Assembly (NCBI GenBank): GCA_036365455.1
Contig: JAWQUS010000004.1
Location: forward strand, 2,921,501 to 2,985,500
Source: Macrosoma leucophasiata
Lineage: Eukaryota > Arthropoda > Insecta > Lepidoptera > Hedylidae
Length of the DNA: 64,000 nt
Direction of reading: 5' to 3'
Notes under the pieces: model-generated
The model's input: only the letters and a program-made list of their open reading frames with translations
The model's database searches: none
Told to the model about the DNA's origin: nothing
Shown here: positions 42,995 to 54,390 of the stretch, piece by piece
How positions within the stretch are numbered: the first letter of the stretch is position 1
How the letters are laid out: each line of letters starts with the position of its first letter
Program-made: the position numbers and the translations under genes

Positions 42995-43675
42995 AATAAA
43001 TTTATTGAAAGCGTCTACCGTCGCACTGACTGCATTAGTGAAGAATTCTCTTCCAGGTGAAGAAATTTCTTCCGCTAGTTGGCGGTGGGTCGCCACGTCC
43101 CGATGCCAGCAAGAGAGAATTACTTAAATGAAAAAATATGTACGTATCGATTTGATGACAGCCAGTTAAATCTATATAAATACCTAATAAATCATGAAAT
43201 CTATGAATACATATAATTGTTTTCACGTGTTTAAGAAGTATCAAGTTATTTTAGACACAAATAACTTAATAGATCTTCCGTATTAACAACCGCTCAGTCC
43301 AATTAACAGAGTGATCAATACGGCAAGTATTGCATCAGTCATTTCTACCCGCCTCACTCCGGTAGCGGGTCACGCGAACTTACTTAACATAACTTATGCG
43401 GATAAGGCGCAAGCTTGCTTTGCTCAGCCTTTTTTCCCAACTGAATTGTAAGTATTGTGTATAATAACGACGTATTTGCATATTTAATCTGTTTTTGTTG
43501 GTGCAGGTGAGTTTGGTATTAGTCATTGCGTTTAATACTTGGAAAAGCGCTTTGAAAAGGGCTGTTCTAGTTCGTTTTGCGCGGGTATGATTCAATTGTT
43601 TGTTGCGTTTTGTTTATTGTTCAATTGTTTTATTTAATTATTGAAAATTGTCACGATTTTAAGGTTTTTTAATGT
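42995..43675. other. no gene recognised
   Basis: Non-repetitive intronic DNA upstream of the bHLH exon; no motif found. Confidence 0.4.
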
Positions 43676-43820
43676 CAAAGGATTGACAGACAAGCAGGCG
43701 GGCCATCTGATGGAAAGTGGTTACCGTCGCCTATAAACATTTGCAACATTAAGGGAGTTGCCAACGCGCTGCCAGCCCTGAAGGACTCTTTTGACGCCTG
43801 TTTTGAAGAACCCCATATTG
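43676..43820 (-). pseudogene. jockey/CR1-type LINE 3' end
   Basis: Complement reads the same terminal text as 6760-6885 (GAGTCCTTCAGGGCTGGCAG, GCCCGCCTGCTTGTCTGTC). Only the last codons and UTR remain. Confidence 0.7.
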
Positions 43821-44104
43821 TATGTATGTAGGTATGTAATTTAAAAACATTTTATACTATTTTTACTTAATTACCTATTATTGTTTTGGTAACGGTTTTT
43901 TGCTGCACCCACTTTTGCGTAGCGATAGACAGGTACAGGCTCATGTGAATGTGTACCTATATGCCACCAAACGAGATCCTGTATGGAATCGAAATGCTAT
44001 CTGACTGTGTGAAAGCGCTATAATAGCTTAATCTAGGACTTAGTGAGCATGAAGCACAATCGGCAGCGTCTTAGAAATCTATAAGATTTTTTTATCTAAG
44101 GAAG
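43821..44104. other. no feature recognised
   Basis: No repeat or frame. Confidence 0.4.
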
Positions 44105-44385
44105 GTGGAAACAAGTAAATTATGTAGGTTGTACCTACACCCCCACAAGACAACTGCATATACCAAAACAACATTTTTTTCCATTTTTTTGCATCTGCCC
44201 GTCTGTTTGTTGGGTCTAATCTCGGGAACGGCTTTACCGATTTCGAAGGGACTTTCAATAGTAAATAGCTTATGTAATAAGGAGTAACTTAGGCTACTTT
44301 TATACTAGCTGCGTCGACGACTTCATCCTGGTTGATATTGAACAATCATACATTTTCACGCAGACGAAGTCGCGGGCACAGCTAG
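44105..44385 (+). mobile_element. non-autonomous Helitron
   Basis: CGGGAACGGCTTTACCGATT, then GACGAAGTCGCGGGCACAGC and CTAG before T. The 5' end is not clear. Confidence 0.7.
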
Positions 44386-44400
44386 TATTTTAATAAATTT

Positions 44401-44650
44401 TTACTGGTGGTAGATTTCCAGCGTAGGTTCTCGTGGCACCACCGCATTATCTAATCTATCTCTCGCCAAATGGCAGTGTTCAGCGTTATCATGTTCCGGT
44501 TAGATGGTAACATGTGGCCCAGTAATAACTATCAGAGAGACATAACAACTAAGGTGTCAGAGGTGGCAACATCTGTATTTTGACTACTGGTTTTTGCGTA
44601 GATGTCTATGGGCTACAGTCTACACTTAACATCCATGTGAACTGCTTGGT
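44401..44650 (+). mobile_element. older-subfamily family A
   Basis: TTACTGGTGGTAGATTTCCA to ACATCCATGTGAACTGCTT. Confidence 0.78.
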
Positions 44651-45016
44651 GCTTCAATGTGTACCGCCGTCATCGATCCAAAAAACCTATAAATACATGA
44701 ATTATTACGGACATTATAATCTCTAAACGGCCATTTTAATAATCATTTGTTAACATTTAACCACAATGTTCACGTGTTTGTTTTCTTAATTTTTGTGTTC
44801 ACATCTCGGTCCGTAGGTTAGTTTAAATTAGCTGTGGAATTAAGAAAACTGTAGAGTCGAATGCTTTGAGTTTTATTTTATTGGTGGAATACTCGTTACG
44901 CAAATAAATGTTTACCCGTTAGGAACATTTTACGATTCAAGGATTTTTAATATTTTCAAATACATACATTCTTATGTTAGTTATACGAAATCATTAGTAC
45001 ATTGTTTAAGATAAAC
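44651..45016. other. no feature recognised
   Basis: AT-rich. Confidence 0.4.
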
Positions 45017-45028
45017 ATTAATGTTTAG

Positions 45029-45394
45029 AGGCGCGCATGGCCCAGCGGCTGGTGTAGATCGTAAGCGATCTGCTCGGTTAAGCACTACGGGCGCGGTCGG
45101 GTAGTGTGATGGGTGACCGCTAGTGGCAAATTAAATGCGCGTTTCCGTGCTTCGGAGGGCACGTTAAGCCGTCGGTCCCGGTTGCTATCGATAGATAGAA
45201 GTCGTTAAACCTTGTTGGAGGCCTTATGGGCGGTTTGAAAACATCCGACAGTGGGTTGGCCACTAACCCACCCACCTCCACCAATCCGCATTGGAGCAGC
45301 GTGGTGGAGTAAGCTCCAGGCCTCCCCCCCAAAAAAGGGGAGAGACTCGTGCCCAGCAGTGGGACGTATAATGGGTTGCCATTATTATATTATT
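45029..45394 (+). mobile_element. SINE C copy 3 (5S-rRNA-like head), complete
   Basis: Best copy of family C. Target duplication ATTAATGTTTAG at 45017-45028 and 45395-45406. The head contains GGTTAAGCACTACGGGCGCG at 45076-45095 and GATGGGTGACCGC at 45108-45120. These match, in order and spacing, the internal promoter of 5S rRNA (box A GTTAAGC...CGGGCGCGGT and box C GGATGGGTGACCGC). The body has CGGTCCCGGTTGCTATCGAT; the end is CAGCAGTGGGACGTATAATG with a TTA-rich tail. Confidence 0.9.
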
Positions 45395-45406
45395 ATTAAT
45401 GTTTAG

Positions 45407-46901
45407 CTCGTTAACAAGTATTTGAATTGATTTAGTTCAGATTCAAAAACTAACGCACCCTTTGTTGTGTGTTACAATTTAGCAAAGTATTGCTATTCTC
45501 GTTTTCGAAGCTTAATGGAATATTTTTTTTAATTAGGTATTTATTTTATTATTTTTTTAATGTGTAATGTGATTACAATAAAAATAAATAGAACATAAAA
45601 AATACTCTTATTAAGTTATTAAGTTGTTTAAATTTATTTTTCTTCATCAAATTTCAACATATAATGATTTATTCGCTTAAAAATTATGATTTGTTGCGCA
45701 AAGTTCCGATGACACAGTTGAATTGTTGGATTGTCAAAATAAATCAAAGAATTGCATGCGAACTAATTTCTTAAATCAGGATTTATTGTTTGTTGATTTC
45801 GTGAAAGTTACATTCTGTGAACGGAATAAAACAACGATTTATTTATATACTTTGTTTTGAAAATACCGAGAGTATGCGACATTTGTGAGAACAATAATTT
45901 TAAATGAGAACCTTTCAAAATTTGATAGAAAGTAAGTAGGTTCTGGTGTTGAGTAAAGTTTAGATACTTACATGTTAAATCATATTTCGGTAGGTATATT
46001 ATCATATTTTGTGTTGTCTAGATATAATATGAATCATGGTATCTTGACAACTGAGAATAGTGATATAACATAATATGTTCATTGTTAGTGCTGACATATT
46101 AAACGCAATTTCAGTTCATCTGTAAAAAAGTTACCTTTTTTTATTTAGTGGGTAATTGGAATTCAGACTTATTAAATATGTAGGTACATGAGCGACACAG
46201 TTGCCAACTTTTGCAGATATTTATAGTTTCACATCGGATTTACATAATACAAATTTACAATATTTGAATCTCCTTTTAAGCAATTTAATTTGCTTGTATT
46301 AGGAAAAAAAATATAAATTTCATCGTTTTCATAACACAACTGTTGCATTGTTACTAAATATTTTTTTTATTATTTTATTTTATGTATAATTCAAGTGAAA
46401 CAAAAAAAAAAGAAGAATCTCCATGGTTTTTCCAATCAGAAATTACTGCATACATTTAAACATTACTCATAGTCGGCTGTCCCTTTTGTTGATTTATTCA
46501 AAGGTGGGTATCAAATACGGTTCCAGACCTTTGATTTTACACCGCTACAAATTGTACTGATACTTACCCACCAATAAAAACGAATGTATACTTTATTTAA
46601 AAAGAAATAGAGTCGATTTTTAGAAGTACAAAAGCGTGGCAATCGAATAAATCAATGACCGATTATTTCTATAAATCGTAACTCGATTAAGTTATAATCG
46701 ATTGCCATGTAACTCGATGTAACTAGTTATTAGATAGTTAGTATAGTGACGTTACTGTAATACGATTGTTGGGTCGGTTTGTGTTACAAGGGATTTTGGG
46801 AGGATTACAAATCTAATAAGGTAGCTTATTTAAGGACTTGTTAAAGGATCGATGTTTATGAATTTGTTCTGTTTTCTTAGGGTTCTGCAGCGACACATTA
46901 T
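45407..46901. other. long AT-rich stretch, no gene recognised
   Basis: No repeat family and no convincing frame. ATCGAT at 46697-46702 within ATCGATTG; several TCGATT/AATCGA half sites around 46620-46740. Confidence 0.4.
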
Positions 46902-47188
46902 TAAGTTTTTTTTTTTAAAGTGGCAAGCAAGCGTGCCGTTTACATTGATGTTAAGTGATGACTGCAGCCTATCAACACCCACACAAAGACCAGAGGTCAA
47001 AATGCAGATGCGTTACCACTTCTGAGGCCTAAGGTATTGTGCCTCTGTGCCGGAAATTATAGAGCCGTACATTACCACCTGACTTGAACACGATAGCGCT
47101 GAACACTACCATTTAGCGGCAAGTATATAAGGTAATGCGGTGGTGTCTACGCCCGCGAGCTCCGTCACTGGAGCTCTACCACCAGTAA
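46902..47188 (-). mobile_element. family A, full length
   Basis: T-run, AAAGTGGCAAGCAAGCGTGC to CTCTACCACCAGTAAAA. Confidence 0.85.
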
Positions 47189-47300
47189 AAATGTAAGTGA
47201 GAGTAGAGAGTAATATGAAAAGGCTGACGGCGCAAACTTGAACTTAGTATTATTACATATTCTTTATATTAGTATTAATATATATCAGATGAAAATCAGC

Positions 47301-47329
47301 GTCAAGTCGATTGATGTGATCGACTTGAC
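47301..47329. repeat. perfect 11-bp hairpin
   Basis: GTCAAGTCGAT and ATCGACTTGAC with loop TGATGTG. Confidence 0.8.
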
Positions 47330-47344
47330 ATAAAGCTGATCTGG

Positions 47345-47520
47345 GCTCCCATTTGGACCAGCCGTGAAACTTAATCTCTTTTTTTTCTTTTTTAATTGTT
47401 ATTGTTTTTGCTTTTTGTTTAATTGTACCTGTGTATCAATCGTCTGGCAATATGTATCGTCATGTCTCTGTGCTGTCCAAATAAATGTTTTCTTTTCTTT
47501 CTTTTTTTTTCTTTTCTATA
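47345..47520 (+). repeat. LINE 3' UTR with CTTT tail
   Basis: CATTTGGACCAGCCGTGAAA to GTGCTGTCCAAATAAATG, then a CTTT/TTTC run. It resembles the insert at 62361-62560. Confidence 0.55.
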
Positions 47521-47707
47521 TTCTCTAACTTAGCGTTTGATAGTAAGTTGTCCCATAGGCTTAGTAGCGTGCGCTCGCACCTCAACCCGCCTTTTTCCCG
47601 ATCCCGTATTATATGGCGATCATCAACATGGACAACTCATATCCATCCTCCACTCTCTGAACACGCAAGAACTTTCAATATTGGCACCACTAAGGACCGC
47701 TAAATAG

Positions 47708-47775
47708 AATTACAGATGTTAAGCGATGATTGCAGCCTATAGACACCGATACAAAACCGGTCAAAAAGCAGAAGA
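47708..47775 (-). mobile_element. family A scrap
   Basis: GATGTTAAGCGATGATTGCA to GGTCAAAAAGCAG. Confidence 0.55.
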
Positions 47776-48192
47776 AGTGGTGTAGGCCCTTGTGCTCCTA
47801 CACTGGAACTGTAAAAAAGGTTATGTTGGATGTACAAAAAAATCACACTGCCTAACTCATATGATGCTTGGCGTGAACAAATATACCAAAAAAATTATTA
47901 AATCTAACCTTCAATTGTTTTGCGAAAATTTGATTTATATGAAAATGTAATAAACGACATTTCAGAACGTTCAATCAAGAATAACTGATAATAATAATTG
48001 AACAATATCTCAGAAATCTGATCTATTTTTTGCATCAACACAAGATTAACAATTTAAATTGTGCAACAAAAAGTTCGGAGCGAAGAAAATCGATTGAATA
48101 TGAGTAATAAAAATAATTTGATGTGTTTTTGTGTATGATAAATATGATTTCATTTTAAATAACTAATCATTCAGACCACGAGGAATTATAAC
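47776..48192. other. no feature recognised
   Basis: AT-rich. Confidence 0.4.
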
Positions 48193-48747
48193 AATAATAA
48201 TGGACCTCCGGACCAAATTTTGGTCACAGCGACCAATCTCAACGGAGCACACCGCGGACACTCCGCCAAAATTCCATAAAAACGATTCATTTGGTGTCCA
48301 TTACACAGACATCAATCAGTGACGTGTATTTTATACACGCGCACCTGTGTGCGTAGCACGTACAAAATACCAACCGTCGCCCATAAGAAGGGAAGGGGTT
48401 GAGTGATGCCGGCAAATGCGGCGGGACGTCGAAGTGTGACGGAGATTAACAAACTGCACTGGAGATATTATAGTACTCAAGTGTATGCGCAAACACAGGT
48501 ACACTCTCTATTCCCTCACTCTCTTAGCCCGATGGGACGGAAATCCGACGCGACCGGGGCCGAAATCGAGCGCAGGACCGATGGCTTTAAGTTCTCTCTG
48601 AGGCACAAGTACCAGACTCCGGGCTTTTTCCACGAATTTCCTCACAGAAAAAAAAACATTTTAACAGATTTTCCCGACCCGGGCATCGAACCCGGGACCT
48701 CAGGTTCGAACATCGTGATTGCGACCATTGGGCCAACACCTCAGAGG
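48193..48747 (-). mobile_element. SINE F copy 2 with insert
   Basis: Complement: head TTGGCCCAATGGTCGCAAT, B box GGGTTCGATGCCC, body TCCCATCGGGCTAAGAGAG, tail CGGAGGTCCATTATTATT. Interrupted at 48248-48438. Confidence 0.85.
48248..48438. mobile_element. 191-bp insert with CACAC/GTGTG ends
   Basis: Starts CACACCGCGGACACTCCGCC and ends GGGACGTCGAAGTGTG. ACGGAG on both sides (48242-48247, 48439-48444), extending imperfectly to 8 bp (CAACGGAG / TGACGGAG). Non-coding; superfamily not identified. Confidence 0.65.
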
Positions 48748-48940
48748 GAATTCGCAATTACTCACTCGCTAGTTTCACAATTATTATCATTCGTACCTAT
48801 TTATCCTAATAAATAGTTTCTGCTTTTATTGGTAAAGAAAAAAAAAAGTATTCTGAAAAATTCAAAATCGGTTTACAATGGGAATAATTGTACTGCGAGT
48901 ATCTGAGAGTGGGTCATGGGTCTCAAAAATCGGCGTGCAT

Positions 48941-49305
48941 TAATATAATAATAATAATGGCAACCCATTATACGTCCCACTGCTGGGCACGAGTCTCTCT
49001 CCTTTTTGGGGGGAGGTCTGGAGCTTACTCCAACACGCTGCTACAATGCGGATTGGTGGAGATACGGGTTAGTGGCCAACCCGCTGTCGGATGTTTTCAA
49101 ACCGCCCATAAGGTCTCCGACAAGGTTTAACGACTGCTATCTATCGATGGCAACCGGGACCGACGGCTTAACGTGCCCTTCGAAGCACGGAAACGCGCAT
49201 TTTAATTTGCCACTAGCGGTCACCCATCACACACCCGATCGCGCCCGTAATGCTTAACCGAGTAGATCGCTTACGATCTACACCAGCCACTGAGCCATGC
49301 GCGCT
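48941..49305 (-). mobile_element. SINE C copy 4, complete
   Basis: Target duplication TCGGCGTGCAT at 48930-48940 and 49306-49316. Box A and C text present on the minus strand. Confidence 0.9.
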
Positions 49306-49316
49306 TCGGCGTGCAT

Positions 49317-49366
49317 GCATGAAGATAATGATAAATGTAGAAGAAACACGGGAGGTGTAAGTCCAC
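49317..49366 (+). pseudogene. family D LINE scrap
   Basis: AAATGTAGAAGAAACACGGG, then AGGTGTAAG; about 50 bases of the LINE coding end. Confidence 0.5.
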
Positions 49367-49388
49367 TATATATACAAGATACATTTAA

Positions 49389-49640
49389 CTGCCTCGATAG
49401 CCTAGTGGTAGCAGGCCACTACTACTACGCTGAGGTCCTGGGCTCGATTCCCGGGTCGTGGGTTATCAGAGATAATGGCGTAAAGTCCTTTATCTCTGGT
49501 CTCATTGGGGTCTCATTTTCCTGAAAATTTCCCAGTACCTCGAAGTTCAGTACCGGTGAATCGTGGGTGTTTGCATGTATGCTTGAATGCATGCATTTAC
49601 CTCTGCCTACCCCTTCGGGGATCACAGGCGTGAAGTTAAG
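49389..49640 (+). mobile_element. SINE B copy 7, internally deleted
   Basis: Full head (GATAGCCTAGTGGTAGCAGG, B box GGCTCGATTCCC) and 3' end. The block around GGTGGCGAACCTGTTGCC is missing. Confidence 0.88.
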
Positions 49641-50187
49641 TTACGTACGTTTACAAATAAATTAAAATAGTCCATTAAGATGACTTCAAGTATATGAATT
49701 AAATAACTTAAAACGTAGGTAGGTTCATGAACGTAGTCGCGAACAAACGCGAATTTTAAAATACTCTCTACGGGCTTTACGGCATATGATCCCGTTGGTT
49801 GTTGATTTCGTATCCTATGAAATAACTGTACGGTTAACTTAAACTGTAGTAAACGAAATAGTTTCACTGACCATTGTAGAAAAAAGAACTTCTCACATTT
49901 ATGTATAATCACGACCTCTAACGGACATTTAATAGGTGCTTTTTTATCTTATCTTTTTTGACTGTTCAAGGGAAATGATGATTGGAATGATTCTGAACCG
50001 GTTATAATTTAAAAACCTTCCCTTCTACATTACATTTTTTGTAAATTTCTATGTTTTTTTTTTTTCACTGTACAATTTGTAAAAAATCTTGTAGGTTTAT
50101 TTCCTTTCCATATATAATTCATGACTTGCTGACTCGGCGAAACTCGTTCTGCCATACACTAAATGTTGAAGCTATTGCCGCACAAAA
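49641..50187. other. unique DNA; Helitron end scrap near 50125-50165
   Basis: CTTGCTGACTCGGCGAAACT resembles the inverted RepHel-family Helitron terminus, with CTAG mutated to CTTG. Otherwise nothing. Confidence 0.4.
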
Positions 50188-50474
50188 AGCTGGTGGTAAG
50201 GCTCCAGTGACGGAGCTCGCGGGCGTAAGCACCACCGCATTACCTAATATACTTGACACTAAATGATAGTGTTCAGCTCTATCGTGTTCCGGTCAGGTGG
50301 TAATGTACGGCGCTGTAATTGCCGGGAAAGAGGCGTAACACCTTAGGCCTCAGGAGTGGTAATGCATCTGAATTTTGAACTTCGTCTTTATGTGGCTATA
50401 GGCTGCAGTCATCACTTAATTAACATCAATGTGAACTGCATGCTAGATTGCCACTTCCATTACATAAAAAAAAA
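50188..50474 (+). mobile_element. family A, full length
   Basis: AGCTGGTGGTAAGGCTCCAG to CCATTACATAAAAAAAAA. Confidence 0.85.
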
Positions 50475-50534
50475 ACAGGCGGGTGCTATCATTGGTGTGA
50501 AAACGCGTAATATCGTCAAACCAAACCCGCAAGT

Positions 50535-51163
50535 AAAGAAACGTTACTTCACGCCCGTAATTCCCGAAGGGGTATGCAGAGGTAAAATGTACGCATTCAA
50601 GTATACAAGCAAACACCCACCACTATCCACGATCGCCGGTTACGCTTCGGCCCATGTAGCAGGTGGTGAGCCTATTGACATCGCCGGACAAATCACCAAA
50701 CTTCGAAGTAAGTAGGTACTTGGAAACTTCCTGATAATCAAAAAAAATTTTTTTTTTATGTAATGCGCGTGGCAAACAAGCATGCAGTTCACATTGATGT
50801 TAAGTGATGACTGCAGCCTATAGACACCCACATGAAGACCAAGGTCAAAATGCAGATGCGTTACCACTCCTGAGGCCTAAGGTGTTATGCGTCTGTGCCG
50901 GAAATTACAGGGCCGTACATTGCCACCTGACCGGAACACGATAGTGCTGAACACCACCATTTAGCGGAAAGTATATTAGGTAATGCGGTGCTGCCTACGC
51001 CCGCGAGCTCCGTCACTGAAGCTCTACCACCATTAAAAAATCCCAATAGAACCAAAGATAAATGATTTTACACCGTTATCTCTTATATCCCCCGACCCGG
51101 GAATCGAACCCAGGACCTTAGCGTACTAATAGTGGCCTGCTACCACTAGGCTACTGAGGATCT
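50535..51163 (-). mobile_element. SINE B copy 8, split by family A
   Basis: 50535-50743 is the 3' half; 51038-51163 is the head side with complement B box GGTTCGATTCCC and A box TAGCCTAGTGG. Confidence 0.88.
50744..51037 (-). mobile_element. family A, full, nested in SINE B
   Basis: ATGTAATGCGCGTGGCAAAC to CTCTACCACCATTAAAA, inserted at an A-run of the SINE. Confidence 0.88.
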
Positions 51164-51582
51164 TAAATTTCTATATTTGTTAAAAGTTGCAATAAAATTT
51201 ATGTAGAACCTCAAGCTTAAGTTAAGATGGTCTGCAATATTCAATTATCGTCAATATGAAAAGAAGTTATTGTAACTCCTTTTTATAATTAAAAAAAAAT
51301 TTTTTTTCTATTTCATGACACGCGTAAATAATTATTATGCTATAATGAAAGACAATAATAAGACCTTAATAATATTCGCCAATAAGGTATGCCTTGTATT
51401 TTCATAATTGTGGGAAATTAGGGTTTTTATACTGTCTAACAATTTATCAAGCTATATTGGTTCCTTAACTCCATTTTATGTGAATTTCATGACAGATGCA
51501 TTACCATATGGGTCTTTCATTAGCAGTTTTTCACGTAAGTAGTTATATAAATTATTCTAAGTATACCTAGTCTCTTTTAACG
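51164..51582. other. no feature recognised
   Basis: AT-rich. Confidence 0.4.
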
Positions 51583-51775
51583 TATCTTGCCGTTTGTAAA
51601 AGAGAGTATGGAACATTCTGTTGATACGTATTTTTATTATTAAGTAATTTTGGACCATTATATATTTTATTTTTGTTTACTTTGACATATTAATCAACGT
51701 ATCAGTTGTTATTCGCTTTAATTTTTTATTTTGTAGTTTGATCACAAGCAAATTCTATTATTTCCAAGTGAACAA
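51583..51775 (+). repeat. family J repeat copy 2
   Basis: Inverted relative to 1632-1815; shares GTAAAAGAGAGTATGGAAC and CAACGTATCAGTTGTTATTC. Confidence 0.7.
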
Positions 51776-51789
51776 ATATTTTTTTGAGT

Positions 51790-52240
51790 TTGCCAAATGG
51801 TAAAGTTAGATGGTAATGTAATAACTGTCACAAAGACTTATCTAAATTCTCAGGGGTGGCAACATATCCGCGTTTTGGGTTCTGATTTTTTTTTTTTTTT
51901 TTTAAGGTTATTGAAGTGGCAAATAAGCATGCAGTTCACATTGATGTTAAGTGATGACTGCAGCCTATAGACACCCACACAAAGACCAAGGTCAAAATGC
52001 AAATGCGTTACCACTCCTGCCTAAGGTGTTATGCCTCTGTGCCGGAAATTACAGGGCCGTACATTACCACCTGACCGGAACACGATAGTGCTGAACACTA
52101 CCATTTAGCGGCAAGTAAATCAGGTAATGCGGTGGTGCCTACGCCCGCGAGCTCCGTCACTAGAGTTCTACCACCAGTAAAAATTTTTGTATATATTGTC
52201 TATAGGCTGCAGTTATCACTTGACATCTATGCGAACTGCA
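51790..52240 (+). mobile_element. older family A, split by a younger copy
   Basis: 51790-51886 (GCCAAATGGTAAAGTTAGAT to GGGTTCTGA) and 52188-52240 (ATTGTCTATAGGCTGCAG onward). Confidence 0.75.
51887..52180 (-). mobile_element. family A, full, nested
   Basis: T-run, AAGGTTATTGAAGTGGCAAA to CTACCACCAGTAAAAA; ATTTTT on both sides. Confidence 0.85.
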
Positions 52241-52450
52241 TTTACCATCTAACCGGAACACGATACTGCTGAACGCTAAGACTGGGTTGCACCAAGATAT
52301 CTGTTAAAGTTATTGTAACATTCCACATAGGTTAAAGTTAGAGAAGGATGTGAACTGTTACAACAACCTTGAAAAATATCTTGCTGCAACCCAGGGTACC
52401 ATTTGGCGGCAGATAGATTAGGTAATACGGAGGTAATGTCTTTGCCTTCG
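52241..52450 (-). mobile_element. old family A, split by small MITE
   Basis: TTACCATCTAACCGGAACAC, then after the insert GGTACCATTTGGCGGCAGAT. Confidence 0.7.
52282..52394. mobile_element. 113-bp MITE with CTGGGTTGCA ends
   Basis: CTGGGTTGCACCAAGATATC at the left, GATATCTT..-like complement and TTGCTGCAACCCAG at the right; sits inside an old family A copy. Confidence 0.7.
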
Positions 52451-52899
52451 GCGGCGTCGCGTGACGGGTTGCTCACTTCCCTTCAAAATGGTCGAGGAGA
52501 GCAATGGCTGCCACATGCGTCATACTCGTGAACGGGTGCTGATTGTGGGAAATGGTCTGTTGTGATTTGCGGGTGCTATTTTCTATCACGATATTAAGCT
52601 GTAGATGGGTATTTGCGTATGTGTTTATATGCAAATATTTATATGCCATGGACGTTCACATTATCTTTATTTTATTTTAATAATATTTGTATTAAATCTA
52701 AGGTTTTGACAAAAGAGCAACAAGCTGAGTTTGTTGGGTAGCGGAGTTCTTCTCAGTGGTGCCTGCACTTGGAATTCTGCTAAGTGAATGACTATGATTA
52801 TGACGAGCAGATTTTTCATTTTCTTCTATGAAGGAATTGAAAAATTTAATGATTCACGTATCGGTTAAATATTATTATTAAATTGGTATTTATTAGTAC
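52451..52899. other. no feature recognised
   Basis: No repeat or frame of interest. Confidence 0.4.
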
Positions 52900-53065
52900 C
52901 TATTGGATTATTATTATAAGTCATTCTCTCTAGGTAGCTTATAACACGACAATGCAAAAGTGTCCTTGTAGACCAATTTGAAATAAATGATTTGAATTTT
53001 GAATTTTTGAATTTTGGTGGTTCCTAATCCCTCGCAACCCTACACTGAAACTCTACCACCAGTAA
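52900..53065. repeat. LINE-type tail plus family A head scrap
   Basis: AATAAATGATTTGAATTTTG with GAATTTTT repeats is a typical retroelement tail. 53015-53065 ends CTCTACCACCAGTAAAA. Confidence 0.5.
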
Positions 53066-53330
53066 AATAATGCAATTTTATGTCAATTTCTCTTGATATT
53101 TCATGCCTGCTTACAATGTTAAAACAAATGATCATGTTTAAAGTAAAATTGTTGGAACTTGGATCTCCTTATGTTGTCTTGCAGGTTTTTTCATATATTT
53201 TTACCCGATCAATATAACAATGCAGCATTTTACTTGTTCCTACTTTACGTTATTACGTTCGGACCAGTTCTTTCAAGGTCTTATGAATTATTTAAAAAAT
53301 ATATACAAATAAATATTAGTTTGTTTGAAA

Positions 53331-53643
53331 ACTGCCTCAGTAGCGTAGTGGTAGCAGGCCACTTCTATTGCGCTGGGGTTCGATTCCCGGGTCGGGGACT
53401 ATCAGAGATAACGGTTTAAAATCCTTTATCTCTGCTTCTATTGGGATTTTTCAATTTTCTGGAAGTTTCCCAGTACCCCGGAGTTTGGTAATGTGCCCGG
53501 AGATGGCAACAGGTTCGCCACCTGTTACATGGGCCTAAAACGTAACCGGCGAGTCGTGGGTGTTTGCATGTATGATTGAATGCATGCATTTACCTCTGCC
53601 TACCCCTTCGGGGATTACAGGCGTGAAGTTACGTTTTTTTTTA
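53331..53643 (+). mobile_element. SINE B copy 9, complete
   Basis: Target duplication TTTGTTTGAAA at 53320-53330 and 53644-53654. Head GTAGCGTAGTGGTAGCAGGC, end AGGCGTGAAGTTACG with a T-rich tail. Confidence 0.92.
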
Positions 53644-53768
53644 TTTGTTTGAAATCTCTCTTCATTAATCTTTTTCAAGTTTTTACACAATGTTGTATGA
53701 TGGTGTCCGAACGTAACGACTCTGCCGCCCACTGGTAGAAGAGAACTCTTAGAACTTTTACATTAGTG

Positions 53769-54059
53769 TTTTTTTTTATGTAAAGGAAGTGGCAAACAAG
53801 CATGCAGTTCACATTGATGTTAAGTGATGACTGCAGCCTATAGACACCCACACAAAGACCGAGGTCAAAATGCAGATACGTTACCACTCCTGAGGCCTAA
53901 GGTGTTATGCCTCTGTACCGGAAATTACAGGGCCGTACATTACCAACTGACCGGAACACGATAGTGCTAAACACTACCATTTAGCGGCAAGTATATTAGG
54001 TAATGCGGTGGTGCCTACGACCGCGAGCTCCGTCACTGGAGCTCTACCACCAGTAAAAG
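53769..54059 (-). mobile_element. family A, full, with short target duplication
   Basis: TTAGTG at 53763-53768 and 54060-54065. T-run to CTCTACCACCAGTAAAAG. Confidence 0.85.
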
Positions 54060-54102
54060 TTAGTGCATAATAAAGCATAGTGCAGTCAGTTAATAGTTTG
54101 TT

Positions 54103-54197
54103 AGGGTGGTAGTAAATACTGGAACGCGGGATGGGCATTAAGCAGCGTCCGGCAATAAAACTACCGCCTCTGCGGTCGCCAATCCGCATGCCAAGCA
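54103..54197 (-). repeat. family E repeat copy 3
   Basis: GGTGGTAGTAAATACTGG to CAATCCGCATGCCAAGC. Confidence 0.6.
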
Positions 54198-54204
54198 ATT
54201 ATAG

Positions 54205-54390
54205 CTAGCTGTTGCCCGCGGCTTCGCCCGCGTGGATGTCGTTTCATGAATAACTAAGTAGCCTATGTTATTTCTCAAAGTCAGTTCTATCTCTGTACCA
54301 AATTTCATTAAAATCGGTTCAGTCGTATGGACGTGAAAAGGAAACAGACAGACAGACAGTTACTTTCGCATTTATAATATTATGTAGGGA
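54205..54390 (-). mobile_element. short non-autonomous Helitron
   Basis: Minus orientation: CTAGCTGTTGCCCGCGGC hairpin end, 5' end complement TCCCTACATAATATTATAAA. Confidence 0.8.

Noticed and set aside
45070..45125. A 5S rRNA gene or pseudogene
   Set aside because: Only the promoter-bearing part matches 5S, it is followed by the SINE body and tail, and it recurs with target duplications, so it is a SINE head.
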